Shown: one piece after another, positions 25,436-34,123 of the stretch
Position numbering within the stretch: position 1 is the stretch's first letter
Layout of the letters: every line of letters begins with the position of its first letter
Source: Micromonospora sp. NBC_01813
Lineage (GTDB): Bacteria; Actinomycetota; Actinomycetes; Mycobacteriales; Micromonosporaceae
Reading direction: 5' to 3'
DNA: 64,000 nt
Assembly: GCF_035917335.1 (NCBI RefSeq)
Contig: NZ_CP109067.1
Coordinates: forward strand, 4,091,001-4,155,000
Translations under genes and position numbers: made by a program
Notes under the pieces: model-generated
What the model saw: only the letters and a program-made list of their open reading frames with translations
What the model was told of the DNA's origin: nothing
Databases searched by the model: none

Positions 25436-26674
25436 TCAGCGGGTCAGGCCGAGGGCCGTCGCCAGTCGGGCGACGCCGGCCGCTTGCGGTCCGCTGCGGG
25501 CGATCTCAGCCACGACGGTACGCGCGGACGGCCGGCAGCGGATCTCGGCCGGTGCGACGCGGTCGGCTTCGACCAGCCACCGGCCCGCCGCGACCAGGTC
25601 TCCAGCATTGAGGTGTGCCCGTGCGGCGTCGATCAGGTACGCGGCCCGGTGTTCGGCCGGCAGCCGTAGCCAGCCGTCGCGCCGGACGATCGCCGTGTGC
25701 CGGTCGACGGCGTCGGCGGGGTCGTCGAGCGCCACGGCGGCCGTGACCTGGGCGCAGTCGACCGCGGCCGGGCCGAAGCTCGCCTGCCGGTAGTCCTGCC
25801 CGTCACCGACCTGCCGGGCGACCTCGGCCGTCTGCTTGAGCAGTTCGCCGGCGCTGGCGCGGTCGCCGCAACCGGCGGCCGCAAGCCCGGCCTGCAGCAG
25901 CAACGTCCCGTACACCGACCGCTGCTCGGTCGACGCGGCCGCTTTGGTCGATGCGGCCGCTTTGGTCGATGCGGCCCCGCCGGTCGAGGCGGCGATCCGG
26001 TCGGCGGCGGCGATCGCCGCCGCCATCGCCAGCCGGCCCTGACCCAGCCCGCGTAGCGCCTGCCCGAGTGGCACCACCGCCGACGCCGCCAGCAGCCGAT
26101 CGTCGCCGGCGGTGGCGAGTGCCCGGTCGGCCGCCAACCACGCCAGGTCCGCTTCGCCGACCTTCACCAGCACCAACGCCGCGACCCGGTACGCCTGCAC
26201 CAGCGGCACCACCGACTGCCCAGGTCGTGCCGCGTGCAACTGTCGGGCGGCGTCCAGCAGGCCCGGCACCATCCGCAACAGGCGTGGATGGTCCCCGTGC
26301 CGGTACGTCGACCAGGCGTGCTCGACTCGCCGTGCCACCTCCACGGTGTCCGGTGCCGGCCCCAGCGGACCGGCGGCGAACACGTCGTAGCAGGCCAACG
26401 CCGCCCGCACCGCCTGCACACCATCCGCCGCCACCCCGTCATCGGGTTGCGGCAACCGATCCGCGCCGAGCAGTTCGGCCGGGTCGACCCGCAACACCTC
26501 GGCGACCTGCTGAATCAGCGAGAACCGATCCAACCGGCGGACCCCGCGCTCGACCTTCTCCACCCAACTCTTCGACCGGCCGATCCGATCCGCGAACACC
26601 TGCTGCGTCATCCGCCGCCGCACCCGCCACAACGCAACCCGCCGGCCAGTCGACGCACTCGCCGCCACACTCAC
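25436..26674 (-). CDS. XRE-family regulator with TPR-like domain
   Basis: 412 residues. The N-terminal helix-turn-helix at about 10-65 (MTQQVFADRIGRSKSWVEKVERG) is of the lambda-repressor type. The rest is alanine-rich, all-helical and repeat-like, as in TPR regulators that sense peptides or act as partner-controlled repressors. It begins with a GTG that overlaps the TGA of the CxxC small protein (GTGA). It is thus third in a coupled chain with the 56- and 90-residue ORFs. An 18-bp tandem repeat sits in the middle of the helical part (see its entry). Confidence 0.85.
   Translation of the reverse strand: MSVAASASTGRRVALWRVRRRMTQQVFADRIGRSKSWVEKVERGVRRLDRFSLIQQVAEVLRVDPAELLGADRLPQPDDGVAADGVQAVRAALACYDVFAAGPLGPAPDTVEVARRVEHAWSTYRHGDHPRLLRMVPGLLDAARQLHAARPGQSVVPLVQAYRVAALVLVKVGEADLAWLAADRALATAGDDRLLAASAVVPLGQALRGLGQGRLAMAAAIAAADRIAASTGGAASTKAAASTKAAASTEQRSVYGTLLLQAGLAAAGCGDRASAGELLKQTAEVARQVGDGQDYRQASFGPAAVDCAQVTAAVALDDPADAVDRHTAIVRRDGWLRLPAEHRAAYLIDAARAHLNAGDLVAAGRWLVEADRVAPAEIRCRPSARTVVAEIARSGPQAAGVARLATALGLTR
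25935..25975 (-). repeat. 18-bp tandem repeat in the XRE gene
   Basis: Two full copies and part of a third of an 18-bp unit encode an Ala-Ser-Thr-Lys-Ala-Ala run between helices of the TPR-like part. In frame. Confidence 0.8.
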
Positions 26675-26943
26675 GGCCGCCCACCCGAATCAATCCAGGT
26701 CCACGACACGAACCGCTCGTAAAGTTCGTGCGGATCCGTGATGCCGGCCTCCTCGACCGCCAACGGCAGCAGTTCGGCCACGTCGACGGAGAGCGCGATC
26801 GGCTCCCCGACGTATGCCTCGGCCAGCTGCGTCCGCCCTGGTGGGCACGGCCACGGCGCCCCCTCCGGACACACCGCACACACCCACGACGGCCGCACCG
26901 GCTCATGCACCGGCCCACCACCACCGGACCCAGGCTTTCTCAT
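26671..26943 (-). CDS. Small CxxC protein coupled to the XRE regulator
   Basis: 90 residues from the ATG at 26943; the open frame continues upstream but overlaps a better candidate small gene. The sequence has CAVCPEGAPWPC at about residue 22-33, a three-cysteine zinc-ribbon-like patch, then a helical acidic C-terminal half ending in an aromatic FVSWTWIDSGGRP tail. I do not recognise a named function, although similar small proteins are found beside XRE-TPR regulators in related organisms. Four-base overlaps on both sides (ATGA upstream, GTGA downstream) suggest synthesis in fixed ratio with the regulator. It could be an anti-regulator, a metal sensor or a signal source. Confidence 0.7.
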   Translation of the reverse strand: MRKPGSGGGGPVHEPVRPSWVCAVCPEGAPWPCPPGRTQLAEAYVGEPIALSVDVAELLPLAVEEAGITDPHELYERFVSWTWIDSGGRP

Positions 26944-27110
26944 GGCAGGAAGTGCCGGCCGGCGTTGCCACCGCGCCGCTCCGAGCGATCCCCACGCGTC
27001 GCCGGCCGCCGATCCGGCGGCACCGACCGGTCGGCGTACCGCCGTCTGCCTGGCACCGGATACACCACATCCACCGGTAGGTCCGCACGCTGGAACCACT
27101 TCCCGAACAC
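26940..27110 (-). CDS. 56-residue basic ORF, first of the XRE cluster
   Basis: Starts at a GTG at 27110 with GAGGGGG 4 bases upstream and stops with TGA overlapping the ATG of the CxxC gene (ATGA). The product begins MFGKWFQRADLPVDVVYPVP and continues arginine-rich. High GC3 and the two perfect couplings support translation, although it is short. No known family. Whether it is a true gene or a leader peptide whose translation sets that of the two downstream genes cannot be decided here. Sequence from 27111 to 27347 holds no further gene. Confidence 0.55.
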   Translation of the reverse strand: MFGKWFQRADLPVDVVYPVPGRRRYADRSVPPDRRPATRGDRSERRGGNAGRHFLP

Positions 27111-27347
27111 GGTGCCCCCTCAACGTCAGTTGGAAGGGCGGCGACCCGAGGTGGCTCTCCACGTCAACCCCGAGCCGCCGCCGCAGACGGGCCCGACGCG
27201 GGAAGGCGATCACGGGTACACGTCGGGCCCAGCTGGCAGGTCGCGAACCCAAACGGCGATGCGACCCACCTGTAGCCTGCCCGGGACACCCAGTGACGGT
27301 CTACAGTGCGCAAGTCTGACGAGCGTCCGCAGACCGGAGGACAACAG

Positions 27348-28469
27348 TCAGCAATCGATCTCCAGCTCGACCCGCGCTACCTCGGTCGCCAGACGCTTCG
27401 CCCCGGTCGACTCAGCAATCTCCCGGGCCTCGGCAACCCGCAGCGCGGCGACGTCCCGATCGCCAGCTGCCACGTGGGCCGAGGCCAACTGGCACACGTA
27501 CCAACCAACCCAATCTGACCGACGCACCTCACCAGGCAGCCCGTCCAAGCCTGTCTGCAACAACTCCACAGCCAGGTCGTACCGGCGCAAATACCGCTGC
27601 GCCAGGCCGCGCTGCATCGTCAGGTACGTCGGATCATGGAAGTACAACCAGTCCGGCTCACGATCCCGCGCATCGGCAGCCCTGGCGGTCAGCTCCTGCG
27701 CCCGGTCGAGCTGCCGATCGGCCCCATCTGCATCGCCGAGGATCGCCAAGCCACGCGCCTCCTGCTGAGCCGCGACACCGCGCACGCCAGGGCTGGCCGG
27801 CTGCCACCCGGCAGCGCGTGAGAGTTCCACCATGGCTGCTGTCTCACCACGCATCCATGCAAGGTGCCCGCGCATGCTCAGCGACGTCGCCGTCAGGTGC
27901 GGATTGCCCGCCTCCGTCGCCCACTCCATTGCGCGCAGGTACCAGGCACGGCTACTCGCGTGATCACCAGTAGCAGCGGACAGCCAGCCGCCGAACTGAG
28001 CCCACTGACCGGCACCATCAACGAGGCGCAGCCAGTGCTTGTCGTGCCGGGCGCCGTTCACAAGCTGCTCGATCGCTGACAGTTGAGCGAGCACCGGTCT
28101 GACCACCGCCGCTGATCCAACGACATCTTCGAGCCGACGCTGGTGAGCGAGCACCGCCGCGAGCGAGTCGATCGTGCTCGCGTCGATCCGGCGCGGCCGG
28201 GCGATGGCAGCACGAAGTCTCTGCTGCTCCTCCCCCGACAGACCCGCTGGATCGTCACGCACCATCGCGACAAGATGTCCACCAGCCTGCAACGCTTCGT
28301 CAAGACGCATGATCAATTCTGGCGGTGGGGCCTTGCGGCCCTGCTCAATATCATGCAGATGAGACCGACTGGAGTAGGCGCGTTTCGCAAGATCCCGGAG
28401 CGAAAGTCCAGCCTGCTCGCGGAGTGCCCGCAACGTCGCCGGCAAACGAGGGTCGACAATTCGTGGCAT
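27348..28469 (-). CDS. Second XRE-family regulator with TPR-like domain
   Basis: 373 residues. Helix-turn-helix at about 10-65 (LREQAGLSLRDLAKRAYSSRSHLHDIEQGRK), then about 300 residues of helical hairpins with Trp and Arg patterns of tetratricopeptide repeats. It differs clearly from the XRE protein at 25436 but has the same architecture. These resemble the Scr1/BldB-associated group and peptide-binding regulators. The 136 bp before the ATG hold an AT-richer stretch (AATAGAGGATTAG on the plus strand) suitable for a promoter. It may act on the neighbouring disrupted small gene; position only. Confidence 0.82.
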   Translation of the reverse strand: MPRIVDPRLPATLRALREQAGLSLRDLAKRAYSSRSHLHDIEQGRKAPPPELIMRLDEALQAGGHLVAMVRDDPAGLSGEEQQRLRAAIARPRRIDASTIDSLAAVLAHQRRLEDVVGSAAVVRPVLAQLSAIEQLVNGARHDKHWLRLVDGAGQWAQFGGWLSAATGDHASSRAWYLRAMEWATEAGNPHLTATSLSMRGHLAWMRGETAAMVELSRAAGWQPASPGVRGVAAQQEARGLAILGDADGADRQLDRAQELTARAADARDREPDWLYFHDPTYLTMQRGLAQRYLRRYDLAVELLQTGLDGLPGEVRRSDWVGWYVCQLASAHVAAGDRDVAALRVAEAREIAESTGAKRLATEVARVELEIDC

Positions 28470-28475
28470 GACCGT

Positions 28476-28764
28476 TCACCACCACTGAAATAGAGGATTA
28501 GCGGTGCCAGCTAGGTGACTACACACCACACCAGACACTACTCCGCATCCCTGCCACAATCCAGAACCGCCGATTGCCAGCACCACGGCTGTCCACGCCA
28601 ACCAGTCATACTGGCGCTCGTGAGCCCGGATGTGGGCAGCGACGAGCCTCGGCCATGATCTCCCGGTATCTGGCGGACAGGTCCTGCTCGCCAATGTTGA
28701 CCAGACCGACCCACGGGAACCGTTCTCGGATTGACCCGTAGTCGATCGACGCAACCTCACTCAT
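28476..28764 (-). pseudogene. Small membrane-like protein broken by a frameshift
   Basis: An ATG at 28764, with TATCTT 6 bases upstream (leaderless), opens a 52-codon frame that ends at 28606. Its first 40 residues end YREIMAEA. One base further on, the next frame reads VAAHIRAHERQYDWLAW followed by a hydrophobic helix, and runs to a stop at 28476. Joining both by removing one base near 28640 gives a single plausible protein of about 95 residues. So either a one-base insertion has broken the gene, or the true product is the 52-residue version. No family recognised. Confidence 0.5.
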
Positions 28765-28862
28765 GCTCCTAAGATAGATCCAGACTTGCAGATGAAACAG
28801 GAGGGCATCACAACGTAGGTCGGACGCCGGCGCACCCGTGGGAGTAGGACGTGGCGATCATG

Positions 28863-28872
28863 GGTCTGGATG
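28863..28872. repeat. Target-site duplication, left copy
   Basis: GGTCTGGATG, repeated exactly at 30404-30413. It directly precedes the left inverted repeat of the IS element. Confidence 0.92.
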
Positions 28873-30403
28873 CAATGCCGTTCAGATAGGGCACGTGTCG
28901 GGGTCGGCGTGGTGAGCTGACGTCGATTGTGGAGGCCGGTACGGTGGCTGGCCGTGACGTCATCGGTGGAGGAACGGCCGCAGGGTCGGTTGACCGACCA
29001 TATCGGGTTGGGTGTGGTGTCGGCCCGGTTCGGCCGTGACCTGCTGGAAGAGATCCTCAACCGCACGGGGCGGCGGGAGAAACGCTCGCGGCGGCTACCG
29101 GCACACGTGATGGTCCGGTACGTGATCGCGATGGGGTTGTTCTTCGCCGAGTCGTATGACGAGGTGATGCGCCGGCTGGTCGGTAACCTGCGCAGACTCG
29201 GCTCGTGGGACGACGACTGGCAGGTCCCGACCAAGTCCGCGATCACCCAGGCCCGGCAGCGACTCGGGCCCGAGCCGATGAAAGCGTTGTTCGAGCGGGC
29301 CGCGGTGCCCCTGGCCGGTCCGGGCACGAAAGGTGCCTTCATCGGCCGGCGCCGGCTGATGGCGATCGACGCGACCAGCTTCGACGTGGCCGACACCCCG
29401 GACAACGCGCAACGGTTCGGCCGGTTGGGCTCGGGGCCGAAAGCGTCGGCGTATCCGAAACTGCACGTCGCCGCTGTGGCCGAGTGCGGCAGCCACGCCA
29501 TCGTCGGCGCGGTCCTCGGCGGGTGCCGTACCGGGGAACGGACCCTGGCCGCCGACCTCACCGGCACGGTCGGGCCGGGCATGCTGGTGATGGCCGACGC
29601 CGGCCTGTACTCCTACGACCTGTTCAACCGGTACGCGGCCACCGGCGCGGACCTGGCCTGGCGCATCGGCGCGTCGGTGTCGGTCGGGCACCTGAACTGG
29701 CTTGCGGACGGCTCCTACCACGCGCTGATCTACGCCCCCGGGCTGAGCGCCGCCCGTCGGGCGAGGCTGGCCGAACAGGCCAGAGCCGGCCACCAGGTTC
29801 CCGCCGAGCTGGCCCGCCTCGTGCGGGTGGTCGAGTACACCGTCCCGGACCGCAACCCCGACGGTGACCTGATCGTGGTGATCACCACCGTCACCGACCC
29901 GCACGACATCGACGCCCTCACCCTGGCCGAGGCGTACCACCAGCGCTGGGAAGAGGAATCCGCCCTCGACGAGATCAAGACCGACCTGCGCGGACGCGGT
30001 GAGGTCCTGCGTTCGAAGACCCCGGACCTGGTCGAACAACAGATGTGGGGACTGCTGTTGGCCCACTACGCCATCCGTGCTCTCCTGCTGGACGCCGCCG
30101 ACCCGGCCGGCTACGACCCGGACCGCATGTCGTTCATCAAAGGCCTCCGCGTCGTGCGCCGCCAGGTCACCGACCAGGCGGCCATCACCCCCTGAGGACC
30201 TTTCCGAGGCCCTGACCGACGCGCTCACCGAGATCCGCCACCAGCCCAACCCGCCCCGCCGACACCGGACCTGCCCCCGCGTCGTCAAACGCGCCCGCCA
30301 CAACTCCTACCGCGTCAAACGCCCGACCGATCGGATCACCCGTCACCCCGCCCCACCCACACCGCACCTGGCCTGCCCAGACACCTCTATCTGAACGGCA
30401 TTG
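28873..30403 (+). mobile_element. IS4-family insertion sequence (1531 bp)
   Basis: Terminal inverted repeats are perfect over 17 bp (CAATGCCGTTCAGATAG at the left end, its complement at 30387-30403). They are flanked by a 10-bp target duplication, as for IS4-family transposition. One transposase gene fills the element and is interrupted by a C-run frameshift. The insertion lies just after the start codon of an alpha/beta hydrolase gene. Removing the element and one target copy restores ATG-GGT-CTG-GAT-GTG with a purine-rich ribosome site. The intact ends and duplication argue that the insertion is recent. Confidence 0.93.
28954..30394 (+). pseudogene. IS4-family transposase, frameshifted near its end
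   Basis: The main frame runs from GTG 28954 to a stop at 30195 and contains the DDE catalytic core. The aspartates are in LMAIDATSFDVAD and VMADAGLYSY, and the glutamate is in the YHQRWEEESALDEIK region (the Y-R-E-K pattern of IS4). At 30188-30192 a run of five C bases shifts the frame. With four Cs the protein would continue 66 residues in the other frame, with HRTCPRVVKRARHNSYRVKR, to a stop at 30392-30394, the usual C-terminal part of this family. Loss of this tail may inactivate the enzyme; a sequencing error or programmed slippage are alternatives. Confidence 0.8.
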
Positions 30404-31240
30404 GGTCTGGATGTGCGCAGCGATGACGACTGCCGGCTGTGGGTCGAGCAGTCCGGCGCTGGATCGCCGCTGGTGCTCTGCCATGGGGGTCCGGGCCTGT
30501 GGGACTACCTCGAACCAGTAGCCCGGCTGCTCGAAGATCAGGCCCGCGTCATCCGGTGGGATCAACGCGGCTGCGGACGCTCGGAGCGACGCGGGCCGTA
30601 CAGCGTCAATCGCTTCGTCGCCGACCTCGACGCGGTACGCGACCAGTTGGCCGGACCGCGTATGGCCCTGGTCGGCCACTCGTGGGGCGCGCACCTGGCG
30701 TTGCGGTACGCGATCGAACACCCCGAACGGGTCAGCCAGTTGATCTACGTCTCCGGGACCGGCATCGACCCTGGGCGCGGCTGGCATCCGCGCTATGAGC
30801 GGAATCTGCGGCTACGACTCGGAAATCGTCTGGACCGGTGGGAGACCCTCGGCTCCCGCGTCCGCACGCCCGCCGAGGAACGCGAATGGGCGGTGCTGCA
30901 ATGGTCGGCCGACTTTGCCGACCACGACACCGCGCTGCGACACGCCGAACGGATGGCCACTCCGTGGCTAGGCATCAACTACGAGTGCAGCCGGGCCATC
31001 AACGCCGAGGTCAAGCAGGAACTCACTAACACCGAGATAGCCGTACGCTGCCGAACACTCGACCTACCGGTGCTGATCATCGACGGCTCCGAGGACATCC
31101 GCCCTCGCTGGGCCGTCGACTCGCTGCACCAGGCGATGCCCAACTGCCAACGCGTGAGCCTCACCGGGTCCGGCCACCTGCCGTGGGTCGAAGCCCCCGA
31201 CGACTTCCGCCGGGCGGTAACCACCTTCCTGATCCGATAA
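30401..31240 (+). CDS. Alpha/beta hydrolase (prolyl-iminopeptidase-like) with IS-altered start
   Basis: 279 residues. The oxyanion motif HGGPG (about 28), DQRGCGRS, the nucleophile elbow GHSWG (about 92-96), the acid in DGSED (about 228) and the histidine in GSGHLPW (about 258) complete the catalytic triad, as in prolyl aminopeptidases and related esterases. Substrate unknown. The IS ends inside the gene start. The ATG was at 28860-28862, and the codon before GGT is now TTG, supplied by the last three bases of the IS. The coding frame is intact, but promoter and ribosome site lie 1.5 kb upstream, so present expression depends on the element. The stop is 2 bp from the convergent amidohydrolase stop. 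Confidence 0.85.
   Translation: MGLDVRSDDDCRLWVEQSGAGSPLVLCHGGPGLWDYLEPVARLLEDQARVIRWDQRGCGRSERRGPYSVNRFVADLDAVRDQLAGPRMALVGHSWGAHLALRYAIEHPERVSQLIYVSGTGIDPGRGWHPRYERNLRLRLGNRLDRWETLGSRVRTPAEEREWAVLQWSADFADHDTALRHAERMATPWLGINYECSRAINAEVKQELTNTEIAVRCRTLDLPVLIIDGSEDIRPRWAVDSLHQAMPNCQRVSLTGSGHLPWVEAPDDFRRAVTTFLIR
30404..30413. repeat. Target-site duplication, right copy
   Basis: Second exact copy of GGTCTGGATG, forming codons 2-5 of the hydrolase. Confidence 0.92.
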
Positions 31241-31242
31241 CG

Positions 31243-32778
31243 TCACGATCCATTTTCGGCCAGCTTGGTGTTGATGCGGGTGGTTATCTGCTCCCGGGTG
31301 AGGTGGTGGCCGGCGCGGACCACGGCCGTCACGTCCGACAGATTGGCGACGTCGCGCAACGGGTCCGCACCCAGGAGCAGGAAGTCCGCCTCCATGCCTG
31401 GCGCGACCCGGCCAGCCTGTGACGTCCGGCCGAGGAACTCGGCGGGTGCCGTGGTGGCCGCCCGGAGGATGTCCAGCGCGGACAGGCCGGCGGCGGCCAT
31501 CTCCTGGAACTCCAGGCGCATGGTCTGACCGGGGGTGGCGCCGGACGAATCGGTGCCGGTCATCATCCGTACGCCCGCGTCGTGGCAGATTTTCGTCAGC
31601 CGCAGGGTCGTCGCATAGGCGAGACGGTAGGTCTCCTTCATCTCCGCCGGCAGCGCCGTGAACGTGCCAAGCACGTCGCGCCAGTCCTCGGACTCGTCCG
31701 GTGTCATGAGCCGATGCGCGGGATCCTGCCGGTATTGCGGGTCGTCGGCCAGGAACTGCGTACGCAGGCGCACCAGCGTGGGCACCTGCCAGGTGCCGCT
31801 GCCGACCCAGGTGGCGGCGAGGGCGGCGGCCCGGGTCTCGTCGAACGTGTCGATGGCCTGGCGGAGCAGCGCGACCGTTTCGGGGTCGTCGAACGCGGCC
31901 GGGTTGACGAGCCGTTTGCGCATCTGCCCCATGACGATCTTCTCGACGAACGGCAGGCCCAGCACCCAGTTTGGGACCGGCAGGCTGGTGTCGTCCCGGC
32001 CCAGCAGGGCGTCGCCTTCGGTGGAGCAGGAGATCCACACGGGGGTACCCGTACCGAAATGTTCCAGGCAGCCGAAGCCGGCGGCGGCGGCTTCCTCGGG
32101 GGTGATCTGTGCCGGCAGGTGACCGGCGGTGGGAAGTCCGACCGCGCGGGCCTCGTCCACGGCGGCCAGGAACACCTCCCGGTCGAAGAGCACGGTCTTG
32201 ATGAAGTCGGCGCCCTGGTCGCGCTGGCGCCGTACCTCCTCGCGGGCCTCTTCGGCCGATCCCGCCCGGAACGGCAGGAGCAGGTCGCCTGGCATGGCGA
32301 GCAGCGCGGGAGCGTACTCGGTGAGCGGCAGTCTGCCTTGCGCGCGGTAGCGCAGGAGCTGTTCGCTGCCCGCCATCTGCCGCATCCCGGTCACCCCCTC
32401 GGCGAGCAGGGCGGCGAGGCGGGCCTCCGGCTGGTCGGCCTGCAGCACATGCGTGTGCATGTTCACGTAGCCGGGGACGACGAAGCGGCCGGAACCATCC
32501 ACGGTGGATGCAGTCTGCGACGCCGGGACGTTCCGGCCCACGGCGGTGACGCGCCCGCCGTTCACGACGACGGAGATGTCCTCCTGCCGGGAGCCGTCCA
32601 GCGGGTCGATCACCGTCACGTGGTCGATCCGCAGCGGTTCGGCATCGGGGAGCGTGACCGTCGCCGGGTCGTCCTCGCCCCGCAGGAGCGGGATCCCCAC
32701 GGCTGCGGCGGCGGCCCCCACGCCGACGGCCGCACCGGCCACCAGAAGCCGGCGCCGGGGGATCTTGGGCTCACACAT
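31243..32778 (-). CDS. Tat-exported amidohydrolase
   Basis: 511 residues with a twin-arginine signal (RRRLLVAG at about 8, followed by a hydrophobic stretch to about 33), so the folded enzyme is exported, metal bound. The amidohydrolase core starts near residue 45. The metal motif MHTHVLQ lies at about 105, with later histidines (TAGHLPA, LEHFGT) and an aspartate (TGTDSSG at about 400) as usual ligands. Such enzymes hydrolyse cyclic amides or esters in nutrient or xenobiotic breakdown; the substrate is not evident. Start at ATG with a GGGAGGCGAG ribosome site. Divergent from a TetR gene across 74 bp with palindromes, so that regulator probably controls it. Confidence 0.88.
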   Translation of the reverse strand: MCEPKIPRRRLLVAGAAVGVGAAAAAVGIPLLRGEDDPATVTLPDAEPLRIDHVTVIDPLDGSRQEDISVVVNGGRVTAVGRNVPASQTASTVDGSGRFVVPGYVNMHTHVLQADQPEARLAALLAEGVTGMRQMAGSEQLLRYRAQGRLPLTEYAPALLAMPGDLLLPFRAGSAEEAREEVRRQRDQGADFIKTVLFDREVFLAAVDEARAVGLPTAGHLPAQITPEEAAAAGFGCLEHFGTGTPVWISCSTEGDALLGRDDTSLPVPNWVLGLPFVEKIVMGQMRKRLVNPAAFDDPETVALLRQAIDTFDETRAAALAATWVGSGTWQVPTLVRLRTQFLADDPQYRQDPAHRLMTPDESEDWRDVLGTFTALPAEMKETYRLAYATTLRLTKICHDAGVRMMTGTDSSGATPGQTMRLEFQEMAAAGLSALDILRAATTAPAEFLGRTSQAGRVAPGMEADFLLLGADPLRDVANLSDVTAVVRAGHHLTREQITTRINTKLAENGS

Positions 32779-32793
32779 CTCGCCTCCCGCTAA

Positions 32794-32846
32794 CTGATCA
32801 GGTCATCAGATTTGATGAAGCTATCAGATAAGCATCCCGGTAGCAT
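32794..32846. promoter_or_regulatory. TetR/amidohydrolase operator-promoter region
   Basis: Clustered palindromes: TCATCA/TGATGA with 4-base spacer (32803-32818), CTGAT/ATCAG (32794-32809), and a further CTATCAG at 32821. TAGCAT (32841-32846) lies 6 bases before the TetR GTG, so the tetR mRNA is probably leaderless and the operator sits just above its -10 box. Confidence 0.6.
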
Positions 32847-32852
32847 CAGGGC

Positions 32853-33521
32853 GTGGTGGAGGTCGCTGACGAACCGACAGGTCGGAACACGCGGCGCAAG
32901 ACCAGGACCCGGGCGGCCCTCGTCCGCGCGGCGCAGCAGATCCTGGCCGAGGGGGGCGGCGACGGCGTCAGCATCCAGGCCATCGCGGAACGCGCCGACG
33001 TCGGCTTCGGCTCCTTCTACAACCACTTCCAGAGCAAGACGGAACTCTTCACGACGGCGTACGCCGAGGCGTTCCAGGCGTACGTGGCCTGGCGCGACGC
33101 CCAGATTCCAGCCGGTACTGATCCGGTCGCCCGGTTCGCGATGAGCGTGCGGCTCACCGGGCGGCTCGGACTCCTGCGCCCGGAAATCGCCAAGGTCCTC
33201 ACCAGCCGACTCGCGGGGTCCGCCCGCGGCGACCACGGCCCAGCCGGCCCCGGCCTGCGCATGGCCCTGCTCGGTGCCCTCGCCGCGCTGAACCCCGGTC
33301 GCACCGACCCCGCCGGCGCCGAGGTCACGGTCATCGCCGCCGCCGGTGCCATCGACGCGATCCTGCGGGCGACAGCGCACCGACCGGCCCAGGAGCACGC
33401 CCGCTTGGCCGATGGCCTGGCCCGCGACCTGCTACGCATGCTCGGCGCCGACGACGACCGCATCGCCGCCCTGCTCGCCGAGCCGTGCCCACCAACCACC
33501 GCACCCAGCGAGGATCACTGA
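32853..33521 (+). CDS. TetR-family regulator
   Basis: 222 residues from a leaderless GTG. Helix-turn-helix at about 25-70 with the TetR recognition region VSIQAIAERADVGFGSFYNHFQSKTELF. The C-terminal ligand domain is all-helical. Divergent from the amidohydrolase, the likely target; the inducer may be that enzyme's substrate or product. Confidence 0.88.
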   Translation: MVEVADEPTGRNTRRKTRTRAALVRAAQQILAEGGGDGVSIQAIAERADVGFGSFYNHFQSKTELFTTAYAEAFQAYVAWRDAQIPAGTDPVARFAMSVRLTGRLGLLRPEIAKVLTSRLAGSARGDHGPAGPGLRMALLGALAALNPGRTDPAGAEVTVIAAAGAIDAILRATAHRPAQEHARLADGLARDLLRMLGADDDRIAALLAEPCPPTTAPSEDH

Positions 33522-33589
33522 CCCGCGAACCGAGGACCTGAGTACGCCCATCGGCGATGGCCGCCAGGTAAGCCGGAACCGGCAGCCGG

Positions 33590-34081
33590 TCACACAGCCG
33601 TCACTAGCTCTCGGCGGTAGCGCAAGCAGGCATGGCCGTCGAGCGTGAACTCGCCGATCGGGACGAATCCGGTGCTACGCAGGACGCCGAGCGAGGCAGT
33701 GTTCTCCAGCGAGGCCGACGCGACCAGCCGCTGCAACCGATACTCGTCGCGGGCCAGTGCACAGACCTCGCGTACCCCTTGTTTTGCCAACCCGCGACCG
33801 GACGCCGCCTGTGCCACTCGGAAGCCCAGCTCCGCGCACCCGTCGGCGACGTCTATCAGGTTGAAGCGGCCGAGCACAGCCCCGTCGTCGTCAACCATGA
33901 CGTGGAAGTGGCAGCGGCCCGTGGCCTGCTCCGCGAGCAGAGCCGCGTGCCGGGCGGCGAACTCGGCGAAGTACGCGTCACCCCGATCGGGCACGGTCCG
34001 GGCGAAGTACGCCCTGTTCGCCAGCTCGAAGCTCAGCAGCGCGGCCGAGTGACTCTCGTCGAGACGCTGCAACCGGAGCAC
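33590..34081 (-). CDS. GNAT N-acetyltransferase (RimJ/RimL type)
   Basis: 163 residues from a GTG. Acetyl-CoA site in the FRVAQAASGRGLAKQGV segment at about 92-108, followed by the LENTASLGVLRSTGF helix-turn used by ribosomal-protein acetyltransferases and related small-molecule enzymes. Substrate not determined. About 40 bp downstream of the VOC gene on the same strand, so possibly cotranscribed. Confidence 0.85.
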   Translation of the reverse strand: MLRLQRLDESHSAALLSFELANRAYFARTVPDRGDAYFAEFAARHAALLAEQATGRCHFHVMVDDDGAVLGRFNLIDVADGCAELGFRVAQAASGRGLAKQGVREVCALARDEYRLQRLVASASLENTASLGVLRSTGFVPIGEFTLDGHACLRYRRELVTAV

Positions 34082-34123
34082 GGGGACGAACTTAGCAACT
34101 GTGCGCCGACCCTCCGGCGGCCG

